Source: JANQIV01 sp050117315 (lineage in GTDB: Bacteria; Bacteroidota; Ignavibacteria; Ignavibacteriales; Melioribacteraceae). From it: DNA of 64,000 bases. This document shows, one piece after another, positions 1 to 7,868 of the stretch. How positions within the stretch are numbered: position 1 is the first letter of the stretch; each line of letters starts with the position of its first letter. The stretch is taken from the NCBI GenBank assembly GCA_050117315.1, contig JASFMY010000016.1, forward strand, positions 1-64,000, given 5' to 3'. The notes below the pieces were generated by a model. That model made no database searches. It was not told where the DNA came from and saw only the letters and a program-made list of their open reading frames with translations. The position numbers and the translations under genes are program-made.

Positions 1-83
1 TGGGCTCTATGTCTTCCTTTTCTTGTTATACTCTCAAGTTCTTCTATTTCTTCCAGGCTTAGGGTGACTTTATACTTTTTCAT
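1..83 (-). CDS. IS630-type transposase, N-terminal fragment (runs off the window)
   Basis: Reading the minus strand from the ATG at 83 gives an open frame beginning MKKYKVTLSLEEIEELESIT and continuing RKGRHRA to the window edge, 27 residues. This start is the typical opening of the helix-turn-helix domain of IS630-family transposases (MKKYKVTLT-EER-EL followed by a basic TRKGKH-like stretch). The rest of the gene lies outside the window, so neither the DDE catalytic domain nor the element ends can be seen. Its presence shows that the edge of the region borders an insertion sequence. The family assignment rests only on the short N-terminus. Confidence 0.6.
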   Translation of the reverse strand, partial: MKKYKVTLSLEEIEELESITRKGRHRA

Positions 84-220
84 ATTTGTTTTTGACTAAA
101 TTTACTTAATTATACCCTATTTTTCTAGCTTGACAGGTCTCTAGGAATAAAAAATAAAAGATATTTTCCTGATTTATATCTAAATTTGGATTGTCGTTTC
201 TATCATCACTAAGAGGCAAA

Positions 221-1027
221 ATGAAATTAGCAAAAATTATTTTAAGTGTAATTTTAATATCATCACTATGCTTTTCGCAAGGGGTTTCAGGAACAGATGC
301 AAAATATGAATACAGAAATCTTGTAGATTTGCCTTCAGCAGGAATTTTAGAAAAAGGCTTTGTAGGGGTTACATTAGATGTTTTACCGTTGGGTGTATTA
401 ATATCAAAATTGGAAGTAGGCGTATTTGACAATTTTAGTTTTGGAATTTCATACGGAGGCTCAAACGTAATTGGCACTGGAGAAATAGACTGGTACAAGT
501 TTCCCGGTGTTAATGCCAGACTTAGAGTTATAAATGAAACGGAAGGAACACCTGCAATAACGGTTGGTTTTGATTCGCAGGGAAAAGGACAATATTTTGA
601 TGAAGATGACCCTAGCCAGTTCAACTATGGAGAGGCAGATACAGCAAGCAGGTACGAAATTAAGTCCCCTGGTTTTTTTGTGGCGGCAGCTAAAAATTTT
701 GAATTTTTGGGTTATTTAAGCATTCACGGTGTTATTAATTACACTTTGGAAAATAATGATGATAAAGATTTAAATATAGGCATCGGAGTTGAAAAAACTC
801 TTGGAGGTAAAGTTTCCGTAGTTGCTGAATATGACTTTGCAATTAACGATAATGCTTCCGGTTCAATAGGGGAAGGAGACGGTTATTTGAATATGGGAGT
901 AAGATGGGCAGTTGGCGACGGATTTACAATAGGGTTGGACTTAAGAAACATGCTTGATAATAAAAAACTTAATGCTAATAAATCCGATAGAGGGATATTT
1001 GTTGAATATATTAAAGGTATTTTTTAG
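221..1027 (+). CDS. predicted outer-membrane beta-barrel protein, YjbH-like
   Basis: A 268-residue protein with a clear signal peptide (MKLAKIILSVILISSLCFSQ). After it come alternating hydrophobic/polar strands rich in Gly and aromatic residues and ending in a terminal Phe, as expected of a beta-barrel inserted in the outer membrane. The layout recalls YjbH-type barrels of unknown function. The ATG at 221 is preferred because AGAGG lies just upstream (211-215) and it begins directly with the signal peptide; an upstream TTG at 191 would add ten residues that spoil it. No catalytic motif was recognised. It stands alone, 135 bases ahead of the lipoprotein genes. Confidence 0.6.
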   Translation: MKLAKIILSVILISSLCFSQGVSGTDAKYEYRNLVDLPSAGILEKGFVGVTLDVLPLGVLISKLEVGVFDNFSFGISYGGSNVIGTGEIDWYKFPGVNARLRVINETEGTPAITVGFDSQGKGQYFDEDDPSQFNYGEADTASRYEIKSPGFFVAAAKNFEFLGYLSIHGVINYTLENNDDKDLNIGIGVEKTLGGKVSVVAEYDFAINDNASGSIGEGDGYLNMGVRWAVGDGFTIGLDLRNMLDNKKLNANKSDRGIFVEYIKGIF

Positions 1028-1162
1028 TGTATAATTTTTTGTACACAGAGTTTATTCATTAGTACAAAAGTGAGTTAAATATATTTTTTTTGCTTGATTT
1101 TGCCCCTTTTTATGGCATTATTGTTGGGAGATATTTAAATGTATATATGAAAGGGTATTAAA

Positions 1163-2182
1163 ATGGCAGCGTTAGTCCGCACAATAATTTTTTTATTTCT
1201 CATTTCGCTTACCGGGTGTTACACTCAACTGGTTTTAAGAGAAACCGAAAGAGCTCGTTATCAAGAGTATGAAGAAGATGAAGAATATTATGGTGATGAA
1301 GAAGAAGATTATGGCGATGAATATGATGACGGTGAAGAATATTATGATGAATACGATTACGAGTATTACGATAAATATGATTATTATCGCCCAGGTTATA
1401 GAAGGTATTTCTGGGGATATTATCCGTATTCTTCAATAGGTGTTCACATTGGATATTACGATCCATGGTACTGGGGTTGGGATTATTATTGGTGGAGACC
1501 GTATTATAACCCTTATTATTATAGTTACTATTGGAGTCACCCATATTATTATTATCATCCCGGCGGTCATCACCACGGTTATTATCCTGGTGGTATTACA
1601 AAATACCGTACCAATAGATATGCAAACGTAAGAAATTCGGGTAGCGGCAGAGGATATTCTTCTATCAGAACAAGAACTTATACAGATGATGATAGAACCA
1701 AAACGGGAGCTGTAATAACAAGGGGAAGCAGCGGAAGTACTGTAAGTAAGAGAAGTTCTTCCGGCCAAAGTGGCAGTGTATCAAAGTCCACATCCAAAAC
1801 AAGTAATAATAGTTCAAGGGTAAGAAATAAATCGAGTTCAAGCTCAAGCAGAACAAAGACATCTGCAACACGAAGTTCGAGCAGCAGAAGCAGTAAGAAA
1901 TCTATAACTTCAACAAAGAGAAGTACTTCAAGTAGAAGTAAAAGTGCTACTAAGTCAAGCAGAAGCTCCTCTCGAAGTAAATCCAAGTCTTATAAGAGGT
2001 CATCGAGCAGTAGCAGTTCAAGGAAGTCGAGTCTTTCTAAGTCAGGTTCATCTAGAAGTAGAAGCTCAAGCTCATCAAGAGGCTATTCTTCCGCATCGCG
2101 GTCATCAGGAAGTAAATCCAGTGCAAGATCGAGCAGTTCAAGATCAAGTAGTAGCAGAAGCAGCGGCGGTAGGAGAAAATAG
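1163..2182 (+). CDS. low-complexity lipoprotein: Tyr/Asp-rich centre and Ser/Arg-rich tail
   Basis: A 339-residue predicted lipoprotein. Residues 1-19 form a signal peptide ending in the lipobox LTGC, so Cys19 should carry the lipid anchor. Residues about 35-75 are almost wholly Tyr, Asp and Glu. Residues about 75-145 are dominated by Tyr, Trp, Pro, Gly and His, including GGHHHGYYPGG. From about 160 to the end the chain is Ser/Arg/Lys-rich, like an RS domain. No enzyme family was recognised. The charge layout (acidic, aromatic, then strongly basic) suggests a disordered surface or periplasmic protein that binds a polyanion, a metal or a surface; this is inference. AGGAG at 2171-2175 near its end serves the next gene, which starts three bases after its stop. 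Confidence 0.6.
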   Translation: MAALVRTIIFLFLISLTGCYTQLVLRETERARYQEYEEDEEYYGDEEEDYGDEYDDGEEYYDEYDYEYYDKYDYYRPGYRRYFWGYYPYSSIGVHIGYYDPWYWGWDYYWWRPYYNPYYYSYYWSHPYYYYHPGGHHHGYYPGGITKYRTNRYANVRNSGSGRGYSSIRTRTYTDDDRTKTGAVITRGSSGSTVSKRSSSGQSGSVSKSTSKTSNNSSRVRNKSSSSSSRTKTSATRSSSSRSSKKSITSTKRSTSSRSKSATKSSRSSSRSKSKSYKRSSSSSSSRKSSLSKSGSSRSRSSSSSRGYSSASRSSGSKSSARSSSSRSSSSRSSGGRRK

Positions 2183-2185
2183 AAA

Positions 2186-2548
2186 ATGAAAAGGAGAATG
2201 CTTATAATAATTGTTCCGGTATTATTATTTCTGCTAGGCGGATGTTCGGCAGAGTATATTCAAAGAAATTCGTTTAAATATAATAATTATGTAGAACAAG
2301 AAATAATTATTATTGAGGAACAGGCGCCTCCTTTATATTATCCTGAACTACCTGTTGACAATCCAAATCCAACAACAATAACCCCAACAAAAGAAAGAAA
2401 ACAACAATCTCTTGCTAAGACAAAAGAAAGGAAGCCTTCTGCCCAATCGGAAAACGAAAGAATGAAAACGAACAACGAAAAAAAATCGGATGATAAAAGT
2501 AACGTAAGAAATAACGGCAGCGGCAGAAATGTTAATAAACGGAGATAA
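2186..2548 (+). CDS. small lipoprotein, disordered and basic
   Basis: A 120-residue protein with a signal peptide and lipobox LGGC (Cys20), so probably lipid-anchored. After the anchor comes a short hydrophobic/acidic stretch and then a Lys/Arg/Ser/Asn-rich disordered tail. The tail holds the motif NVRNNGSGR, nearly the same as NVRNSGSGR in the preceding lipoprotein, which points to a shared origin or ligand. The gene begins three bases after the upstream stop, with AGGAG placed 11 bases before its ATG, so the two are probably co-translated. The function is unknown. Confidence 0.55.
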   Translation: MKRRMLIIIVPVLLFLLGGCSAEYIQRNSFKYNNYVEQEIIIIEEQAPPLYYPELPVDNPNPTTITPTKERKQQSLAKTKERKPSAQSENERMKTNNEKKSDDKSNVRNNGSGRNVNKRR

Positions 2549-2552
2549 TCTA

Positions 2553-3998
2553 ATGAAACTCATCCTAAGTGTTATTTGTTGTATACTATTTTTATTTTCA
2601 GAATTATATTCTCAAAACTTTAATGACGCTCTAAGGCTTAGCGAACCGGGAATCGGGTCATCTGCAAAGGCTTTGGGAATGGGTAATGCCTATTCTGCAT
2701 CTGGAAGTGATTTTTCAGCAGTTTTATTGAATCCTGCAGGCATAGCATTGAACAGTAAAATGGAGTTTGCAGGTGCGCTTAATTACAATTCATATGACAA
2801 TGATGCATCTTTTTTTAACAGTTCAACTGCTGCATCTGAAAGTTCTACTAAATTTAGTCAGTTCGGTTTAATCTTACCTTTCCCTACTTACCGTGGAAGT
2901 TTTGTTGTAGCTTTTGGGTATAATCAATCTAAGGACTTTACACAAAGTCTAAAATACGAAGGTTTCAACAGCGGTAATAATTCATTTATTCAGTATCTAA
3001 CTTCGCTGAATGATGATGTGTCTTATTTGCTTGGAACAAGCTATCCGTTGTTTGATAACAATGATGAATATATTAAAGATACAACTCTGATTAATGGAAA
3101 TCTTACCCAGAGCGGGAATATATTGGAGGAAGGCGATTTAAATAAATGGTCGTTTGCCGTTGGAACCGAAGTTGCGGAAAATTTATTTGTAGGCGGGACG
3201 TTTAATATTATTTCGGGAAACTACAAAAGGACAAGAGATTATTATGAAGATGATTATGATGATATTTACGGCTCTAATCTTTGGTTAGACCCGTCGGATG
3301 AAGACACGAGAGATTTCCTGACATTTGCAATCAGTGATATAATCGACTGGGAGATTGACGGATGGGATGCCAAACTTGGAATAATTTATGCCGCAGATAA
3401 AAATATAAAACTAGGCGCTACGGTTAAATTCCCGAGTAAGATAAGAATTGAAGAAACTTATTTTCTTGATGGTTATTCCGAATTTGGCAGCGGTGTGAGG
3501 TTTGAGCTGGAAGATTCGGAAGACAAAATAGAATATGATATTAAAACACCCTTGGAGTTTACTACTGCAGCTTCAGTTAGCTTTGAGCCGGTAACCATAA
3601 ACGGTGATATCACATTTATTGACTATTCTGAAATGGAATTTACCGACGGACTTGATGCCGACAGCAGGAATGAAAACAACAAGGAAATTGATTTGCTCTT
3701 TAGAAACACTATAAATTACAATTTTGGTGCTCAAGTAGATTTACCGGACAACAGAATAAAATTACGCTGCGGTTTTATTTTTAAACAATCCCCGTTTGAA
3801 GACGACCCTTCGGGTTTTGATAAAAAATATTTAACGGCCGGTGTAGGATTTACGGCAGATAAAAATTTGGAACTAGATGCAGCTTTTGCTCATGGCTGGT
3901 GGGATAATTATATTGACAATTATGATACGGAGATTTCAAGGGTTGACCAGGAATTAACACACAACAATTTTGTTTTGACTTTGAGATACAAGTTTTAA
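2553..3998 (+). CDS. OmpP1/FadL/TodX-type outer-membrane transport protein
   Basis: A 481-residue predicted 14-stranded barrel for taking up hydrophobic compounds across the outer membrane. After the signal peptide comes the family's conserved hatch region with ALGMGNAYSA and LLNPAGIA. The rest is alternating beta strands, and the protein ends in an aromatic residue (LRYKF), the usual signal for barrel assembly. The ATG at 2553 is chosen over one at 2529 because GGAG lies at 2541-2544 and the signal peptide then starts at residue 1. It follows the small lipoprotein by only four bases, so the two lipoproteins and this channel form one transcription unit. PorV/PorQ-like proteins are distant relatives; the length and sequence fit FadL/TodX better. 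Confidence 0.75.
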   Translation: MKLILSVICCILFLFSELYSQNFNDALRLSEPGIGSSAKALGMGNAYSASGSDFSAVLLNPAGIALNSKMEFAGALNYNSYDNDASFFNSSTAASESSTKFSQFGLILPFPTYRGSFVVAFGYNQSKDFTQSLKYEGFNSGNNSFIQYLTSLNDDVSYLLGTSYPLFDNNDEYIKDTTLINGNLTQSGNILEEGDLNKWSFAVGTEVAENLFVGGTFNIISGNYKRTRDYYEDDYDDIYGSNLWLDPSDEDTRDFLTFAISDIIDWEIDGWDAKLGIIYAADKNIKLGATVKFPSKIRIEETYFLDGYSEFGSGVRFELEDSEDKIEYDIKTPLEFTTAASVSFEPVTINGDITFIDYSEMEFTDGLDADSRNENNKEIDLLFRNTINYNFGAQVDLPDNRIKLRCGFIFKQSPFEDDPSGFDKKYLTAGVGFTADKNLELDAAFAHGWWDNYIDNYDTEISRVDQELTHNNFVLTLRYKF

Positions 3999-4028
3999 TT
4001 AAGTTTGCTTTTCCCAGAAGCATACCTT

Positions 4029-4121
4029 ATGGACAATTCTTGCACTTCGGAGTTTTATATATTGAAAAAAGGATTGTCCATTTCTAAATTACTCTCCAAA
4101 ATTAGAGAGTGTTTATATTAA
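4029..4121 (+). CDS. possible 30-residue upstream ORF (leader) before rsgA
   Basis: ATG at 4029 opens a 30-codon frame that stops with TAA at 4119-4121. The stop shares one base with the putative ATT start of rsgA at 4117-4119, giving ATTAA. AGAAG at 4010-4014 is a weak and rather distant ribosome-binding site. The peptide has no recognisable family. Its placement suggests translational coupling, because a ribosome translating it would melt the hairpin at 4091-4110. It could equally be a chance frame, or the N-terminal part of rsgA displaced by a sequencing frameshift. Confidence 0.25.
   Translation: MDNSCTSEFYILKKGLSISKLLSKIRECLY
4091..4110 (+). promoter_or_regulatory. hairpin covering the likely rsgA ribosome-binding site
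   Basis: ACTCTC (4091-4096) pairs with GAGAGT (4105-4110) around an eight-base loop, and a further T-G pair can extend the stem. The 3' arm contains the only purine-rich ribosome-binding-like stretch (GAGAG) at a workable distance from the putative ATT start at 4117. Folding would therefore hide it. The short stem is seen directly in the sequence; the regulatory role is inferred. Confidence 0.35.
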
Positions 4122-5070
4122 AGGAATAATTCAAAGAATAGAGAGTAAAGATTACTACATTTTTGATAACTCGGGTAATCTTATCAGGTGTTACCTTCCC
4201 GGGAAGTTCAAAAAAATCCATTTATTAAAAAAAGATAAGAGCAGAACACTTGATATTGCAACTGTAGGTGATATAGTTGAATATGAATTAAATGAAGACG
4301 GTTCAGGTACAATTAACAATATTCTGGAACGTAAAAATTATATTTCAAGGAAAGCTATTAAACAGAGAGGCGCAGGCCAAAGAGGTGAAAGACTCGAACA
4401 GGTTATTGCCGCCAACATAGACAATCTTTTTATTATAACCAGTATTTATAAACCGCAATTTAACAACAAATTTTTGGACCGCCTTCTTGTTGTTGGTGAA
4501 AGCTCGCATATTGATACTACAATAATAATAAACAAAATTGATCTTGATAATTCGGAATTGCCCTGGTTTTGGAAAGAGTTTTACAACGAAATTGGCTACG
4601 AAGTAATTCTGACAAGCGTTAAGAAAAACTTGGGCATGGAGCTTTTATTAAAAAAGATAAAGGGGAGCAAAAATATTTTCTGGGGACAATCCGGTGTAGG
4701 TAAATCTTCTTTATTAAACTGCCTTTTCCCGGATTTAAATCTGAAAACTTCATCCGTTAGCGATTATTCAAACAAAGGAAAACATACAACAGTAACCAGC
4801 AGTATGATAAATCTCGGCAGTAATACTTTTGTAATCGATACACCCGGGATAAGGGAGATTGATCCATACGGAATAAGCAAAGAAAATCTGGGACATTACT
4901 TCAAGGATTTTCTTCCGTATATAAATGACTGTAAATTCAATACATGTACTCACCATCATGAACCGGGCTGCGCAATTATTGAAAATGTAGAAAGTGAAAA
5001 TATAACCCCGGAGAGGTATAAGAGTTATCGAAATATGCTGGATACAATTGAAGAAGGAATTATCTTTTAA
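4117..5070 (+). CDS. rsgA: ribosome small-subunit-dependent GTPase A
   Basis: RsgA is a circularly permuted GTPase that helps mature the 30S subunit. The frame extends well upstream of the first TTG (4474). It reads an OB-fold (KGIIQRIESKDYYIFDNSG), then G4 NKID, G1 GQSGVGKSS (about residues 189-197), G3 DTPG and the zinc knuckle DCKFNTC-THHH-EPGC. From 4117 the protein has 317 residues, normal for the family. There is no in-frame ATG, GTG or TTG between the stop at 4063 and 4474. The ATT at 4117 matches the usual family start (M-KG-I) and has GAGAG eight bases upstream. A CTG at 4324 would remove most of the OB-fold. Its 3' end overlaps the convergent ATP-grasp gene by 11 bases. Function is sure; the start is not. 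Confidence 0.85.
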   Translation: MKGIIQRIESKDYYIFDNSGNLIRCYLPGKFKKIHLLKKDKSRTLDIATVGDIVEYELNEDGSGTINNILERKNYISRKAIKQRGAGQRGERLEQVIAANIDNLFIITSIYKPQFNNKFLDRLLVVGESSHIDTTIIINKIDLDNSELPWFWKEFYNEIGYEVILTSVKKNLGMELLLKKIKGSKNIFWGQSGVGKSSLLNCLFPDLNLKTSSVSDYSNKGKHTTVTSSMINLGSNTFVIDTPGIREIDPYGISKENLGHYFKDFLPYINDCKFNTCTHHHEPGCAIIENVESENITPERYKSYRNMLDTIEEGIIF

Positions 5071-5971
5071 TGTGTTCTTTAACAAATTTCATCATAGCAA
5101 AAATAAACTCTTCAACAACTTTATCCGGGATACCGTCAAAGTGTTTTGATTTTAACCTCATATCGCATTGGTCGTTAACATAATCAATAAGATATATTTC
5201 GTCTTTATTGTTTATAGCAAATTCCGATGAAAAATAATCCAGTTTTGATATTCCGGCAAGTTTATTAACTGTTTTATCCAAGAATTTAAAATCGATTACA
5301 TCCTTTTCAAATTCACAAATCTCGTGATACTCATGAGTGATGTCGTCCCAAAAAGTGTGAATTATTTTTCCGAAAAACCAGAAACTTCTAAACCAGGCTC
5401 TTTTATTGAATATTTGTTTGGGATAAATTTTTTCCTGCAGCAAAAAAGAATCATCACTTAAAAACTCCCTTTGTTTTTTAACATCTTCAATTTTCGTCGC
5501 AAACAAGTTTATTGATTCGCCGCCGCCGCTGTAATATCCCGGTTTTATAACAAACGGTTTTGAGAATAAATCAATGTTTATTTCATCTATATTAAAATCA
5601 TGCGGTTCATCGTCGAGCGGAGGCAAAATTATTGTCTTTGGGACATTGATTTTATTTATTTCCAATTTTGCATGGAGATTTGATTTATCCAGCGCAAGGT
5701 CTGTTAAATGGTAACTGTTAATTATTGTAGTTTTCAATTTTACAAACATTTCGGTAATTAGTTCAAAACTTTCATCTTCATCCGAAGCGCGGTCGAGAAT
5801 CACATCAAAAAAGAGTTTTTTATTTTTTAGAGAATTGTAAACCTGATTTATATTATCTTTGTGAATTATATATGTAGATAATTTGTTATTATGAAAAATA
5901 CTTTCAATCATATTTACAAAATCCAAATCGTATTCCCATTTGTATGCGATTGCAAGATTATATTTTTCCAT
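5060..5971 (-). CDS. ATP-grasp family protein of unknown substrate
   Basis: A 303-residue cytoplasmic protein with the ATP-grasp layout. The N-terminal pre-grasp Rossmann-like part reaches about residue 110. A Gly-rich nucleotide loop follows (KPGYYSGGGESI, about residues 142-153). Next come the strand before the adenine pocket (LLQEKIYPKQI) and a C-terminal catalytic segment with E-F-A-I-N and LIDYVNDQCDMR, whose acidic and Asn residues should hold Mg-ATP. ATP-grasp enzymes join a carboxylate to an amine or thiol; no specific ligase (RimK, GshB, Ddl, PurK) is indicated. It stands alone, convergent with rsgA and divergent from the TPR gene, so the context gives no substrate. Confidence 0.6.
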   Translation of the reverse strand: MEKYNLAIAYKWEYDLDFVNMIESIFHNNKLSTYIIHKDNINQVYNSLKNKKLFFDVILDRASDEDESFELITEMFVKLKTTIINSYHLTDLALDKSNLHAKLEINKINVPKTIILPPLDDEPHDFNIDEINIDLFSKPFVIKPGYYSGGGESINLFATKIEDVKKQREFLSDDSFLLQEKIYPKQIFNKRAWFRSFWFFGKIIHTFWDDITHEYHEICEFEKDVIDFKFLDKTVNKLAGISKLDYFSSEFAINNKDEIYLIDYVNDQCDMRLKSKHFDGIPDKVVEEFIFAMMKFVKEHIKR

Positions 5972-6050
5972 TTGTAAAAATTATAAACCTTTTTGTACTT
6001 GTGATTGTAGAAGTGATATTATATTTTCTGAGTTTAATTAACTGTAAATT

Positions 6051-7868
6051 ATGAAAAAAACTGCATTAATATACATCTTTTTTATTCTACTCTTTGGATG
6101 CTCCTCATCCGAAATTGTTAATAAGCCTGAAAAAGATGAGATTTTAAAATCGCCGTTGGAAGAAAATCAAGAGAATAATAAAACTAAAGCTCTGGAGTAT
6201 TTTATTAACGGAAGTATAAGTGAAATGAAAGGAAACTATGCCGAGGCAATAATCGAATATCAGGAAGCGCTGAGGCTGGATATGACTGCCGGAATACACT
6301 ATGCTTTGGGAAAAAACTATTTTAGACTAAATAAGCTCAGGTCAGCTCTCCAGCATTCAAAATTGGCGCATAACATAGAACCTGAGAATCATGAGTACAA
6401 CTATTTATTAGCCAGGGTTTATTCTTCGGCAAACTTGATCGATTCTTCTATAAATGTTTACAGAAGAATTATCCGGTCTGATTCTTCACAGTACAAAGCA
6501 TACTTCGAGCTTGGAAAGTTATATGAACTGGACAAACCTATAAAAGCTAAAGAAGTATACGATAAACTTCTTGAAATTACAGGACCGCAATGGGAAGTGC
6601 TTGTTAGAATTGCCGACCTGAACGAACGTCTCGGCAATATCGATGAAACAATTTCAACCGTAAAAGAATTGATTGAGTTGAATCCGACAAGTGTGGAATT
6701 GAAGAAAATTCTTATTGAAGCTTACATAAAAACAGCAAGGTATGAGGAAGCTATTAATCTTGCAAATGAAACTTTGAAACTTTTTCCGTTCGATGTAAAC
6801 TTGCTCGAATATAAAGCTAACGCACTTGTTCAATTAGGCAAATGGGATGAAGGAGCAAAGGAATATACCGGGCTTGCCAATAATCCTGCAATACCTTTTG
6901 ATTCAAAACTTCAAATCGGATTAGCGCTGTTCAGGCAGTCCTTGAAAGACAGCACATTATTAAAATATGCAAAAGATATTTTTACAACACTTGATAAGGA
7001 TTCCTTAAACTACCAGGTGAAAATTTACCTTGGTGAAATTGCTATAAAAGAGTTTGATGACTCAACAGCAATTAAAAATTTTAAAATTGCCACCGAGTTG
7101 GCCGGATGGAATCCCGAAATCTGGATGCGATTGGGGGGATTATTATTTGATAATCAAAGATACACTGAAACTACCGAAGAGATGGGAAAAGCTCTTCAGA
7201 ATTTTCCCGACGACTTTGTACTAAATATCTATATGGGACTGTCACTCTCCCAGGAGAACAATCACAAAGAGGCAGAACCGTACTTGAAAAAATCGGTAGA
7301 ACTTCAGCCGGAAGATTTAACTGCACTTTCAGCATACGGGTTTACTCTTTACTCACTGGACAGAAATGACGAAGCATTAGCTGTTCTTGAAAAAACTACC
7401 TCAGTTGATGACAGTAATATTAATATTCTTGGAGTTTTAGGATTGATTTACGATTCTAAAAAAATGTATGACAAAAGTGATAGTATTTACGCAAAAGCTG
7501 TTGAGATTGATTCTGAAAATTCAACTGTGCTGAATAACTTTGCCTATTCACTTGCTGAAAGAGGAATTGATTTGGAACGGGCATTAAATATGGTATCAAA
7601 AGCTTTAGAGCAGGAGCCGGGAAATTCATCATTCCTCGATACAATCGGTTGGGTTTATTTTCAACTTGGCGATTACGAGAAAGCTAAAGAATACATTGAG
7701 CAATCCTTGGAAGGAGACCCCGGGAGCGCAACTGTTCTAGAGCATCTTGGCGATGTTTACTTTAAATTGGGCAAACAACAGAAAGCAATTGAATATTGGA
7801 CCGAATCTTTAAAGAAAGATGAATCAAATACTGATTTGAAATTAAAATTGGATAAAGGTAAATTGTGA
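6051..7868 (+). CDS. TPR-repeat lipoprotein
   Basis: A 605-residue predicted lipoprotein: signal peptide with lipobox LFGC (Cys17), then a superhelix of about a dozen tetratricopeptide repeats from about residue 45 to the end, with recurrent A-x3-Y and L-G signatures. TPR arrays serve as protein-binding scaffolds. In Bacteroidota a TPR protein of this kind is commonly found directly before DUF4292 and an EnvC-like gene, as here. It overlaps the next gene by four bases (GTGA), indicating co-translation. A role in outer-membrane lipoprotein or envelope assembly is inferred from this neighbourhood. Confidence 0.8.
   Translation: MKKTALIYIFFILLFGCSSSEIVNKPEKDEILKSPLEENQENNKTKALEYFINGSISEMKGNYAEAIIEYQEALRLDMTAGIHYALGKNYFRLNKLRSALQHSKLAHNIEPENHEYNYLLARVYSSANLIDSSINVYRRIIRSDSSQYKAYFELGKLYELDKPIKAKEVYDKLLEITGPQWEVLVRIADLNERLGNIDETISTVKELIELNPTSVELKKILIEAYIKTARYEEAINLANETLKLFPFDVNLLEYKANALVQLGKWDEGAKEYTGLANNPAIPFDSKLQIGLALFRQSLKDSTLLKYAKDIFTTLDKDSLNYQVKIYLGEIAIKEFDDSTAIKNFKIATELAGWNPEIWMRLGGLLFDNQRYTETTEEMGKALQNFPDDFVLNIYMGLSLSQENNHKEAEPYLKKSVELQPEDLTALSAYGFTLYSLDRNDEALAVLEKTTSVDDSNINILGVLGLIYDSKKMYDKSDSIYAKAVEIDSENSTVLNNFAYSLAERGIDLERALNMVSKALEQEPGNSSFLDTIGWVYFQLGDYEKAKEYIEQSLEGDPGSATVLEHLGDVYFKLGKQQKAIEYWTESLKKDESNTDLKLKLDKGKL

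Noticed and set aside
106..624. Minus-strand frame of 172 codons opposite the first barrel gene
   Set aside because: Opposite a gene with a good ribosome-binding site and signal peptide; composition is typical of a reversed beta-rich coding sequence.
1028..1050. GTGTA...TACAC hairpin after the first barrel gene
   Set aside because: Five-base stem with no T-run after it; too weak to call a terminator.
1209..1986. Several frames antisense to the low-complexity lipoprotein
   Set aside because: Products are His/Asn, Ile or Leu-rich mirror images of biased codons; no independent start signals.
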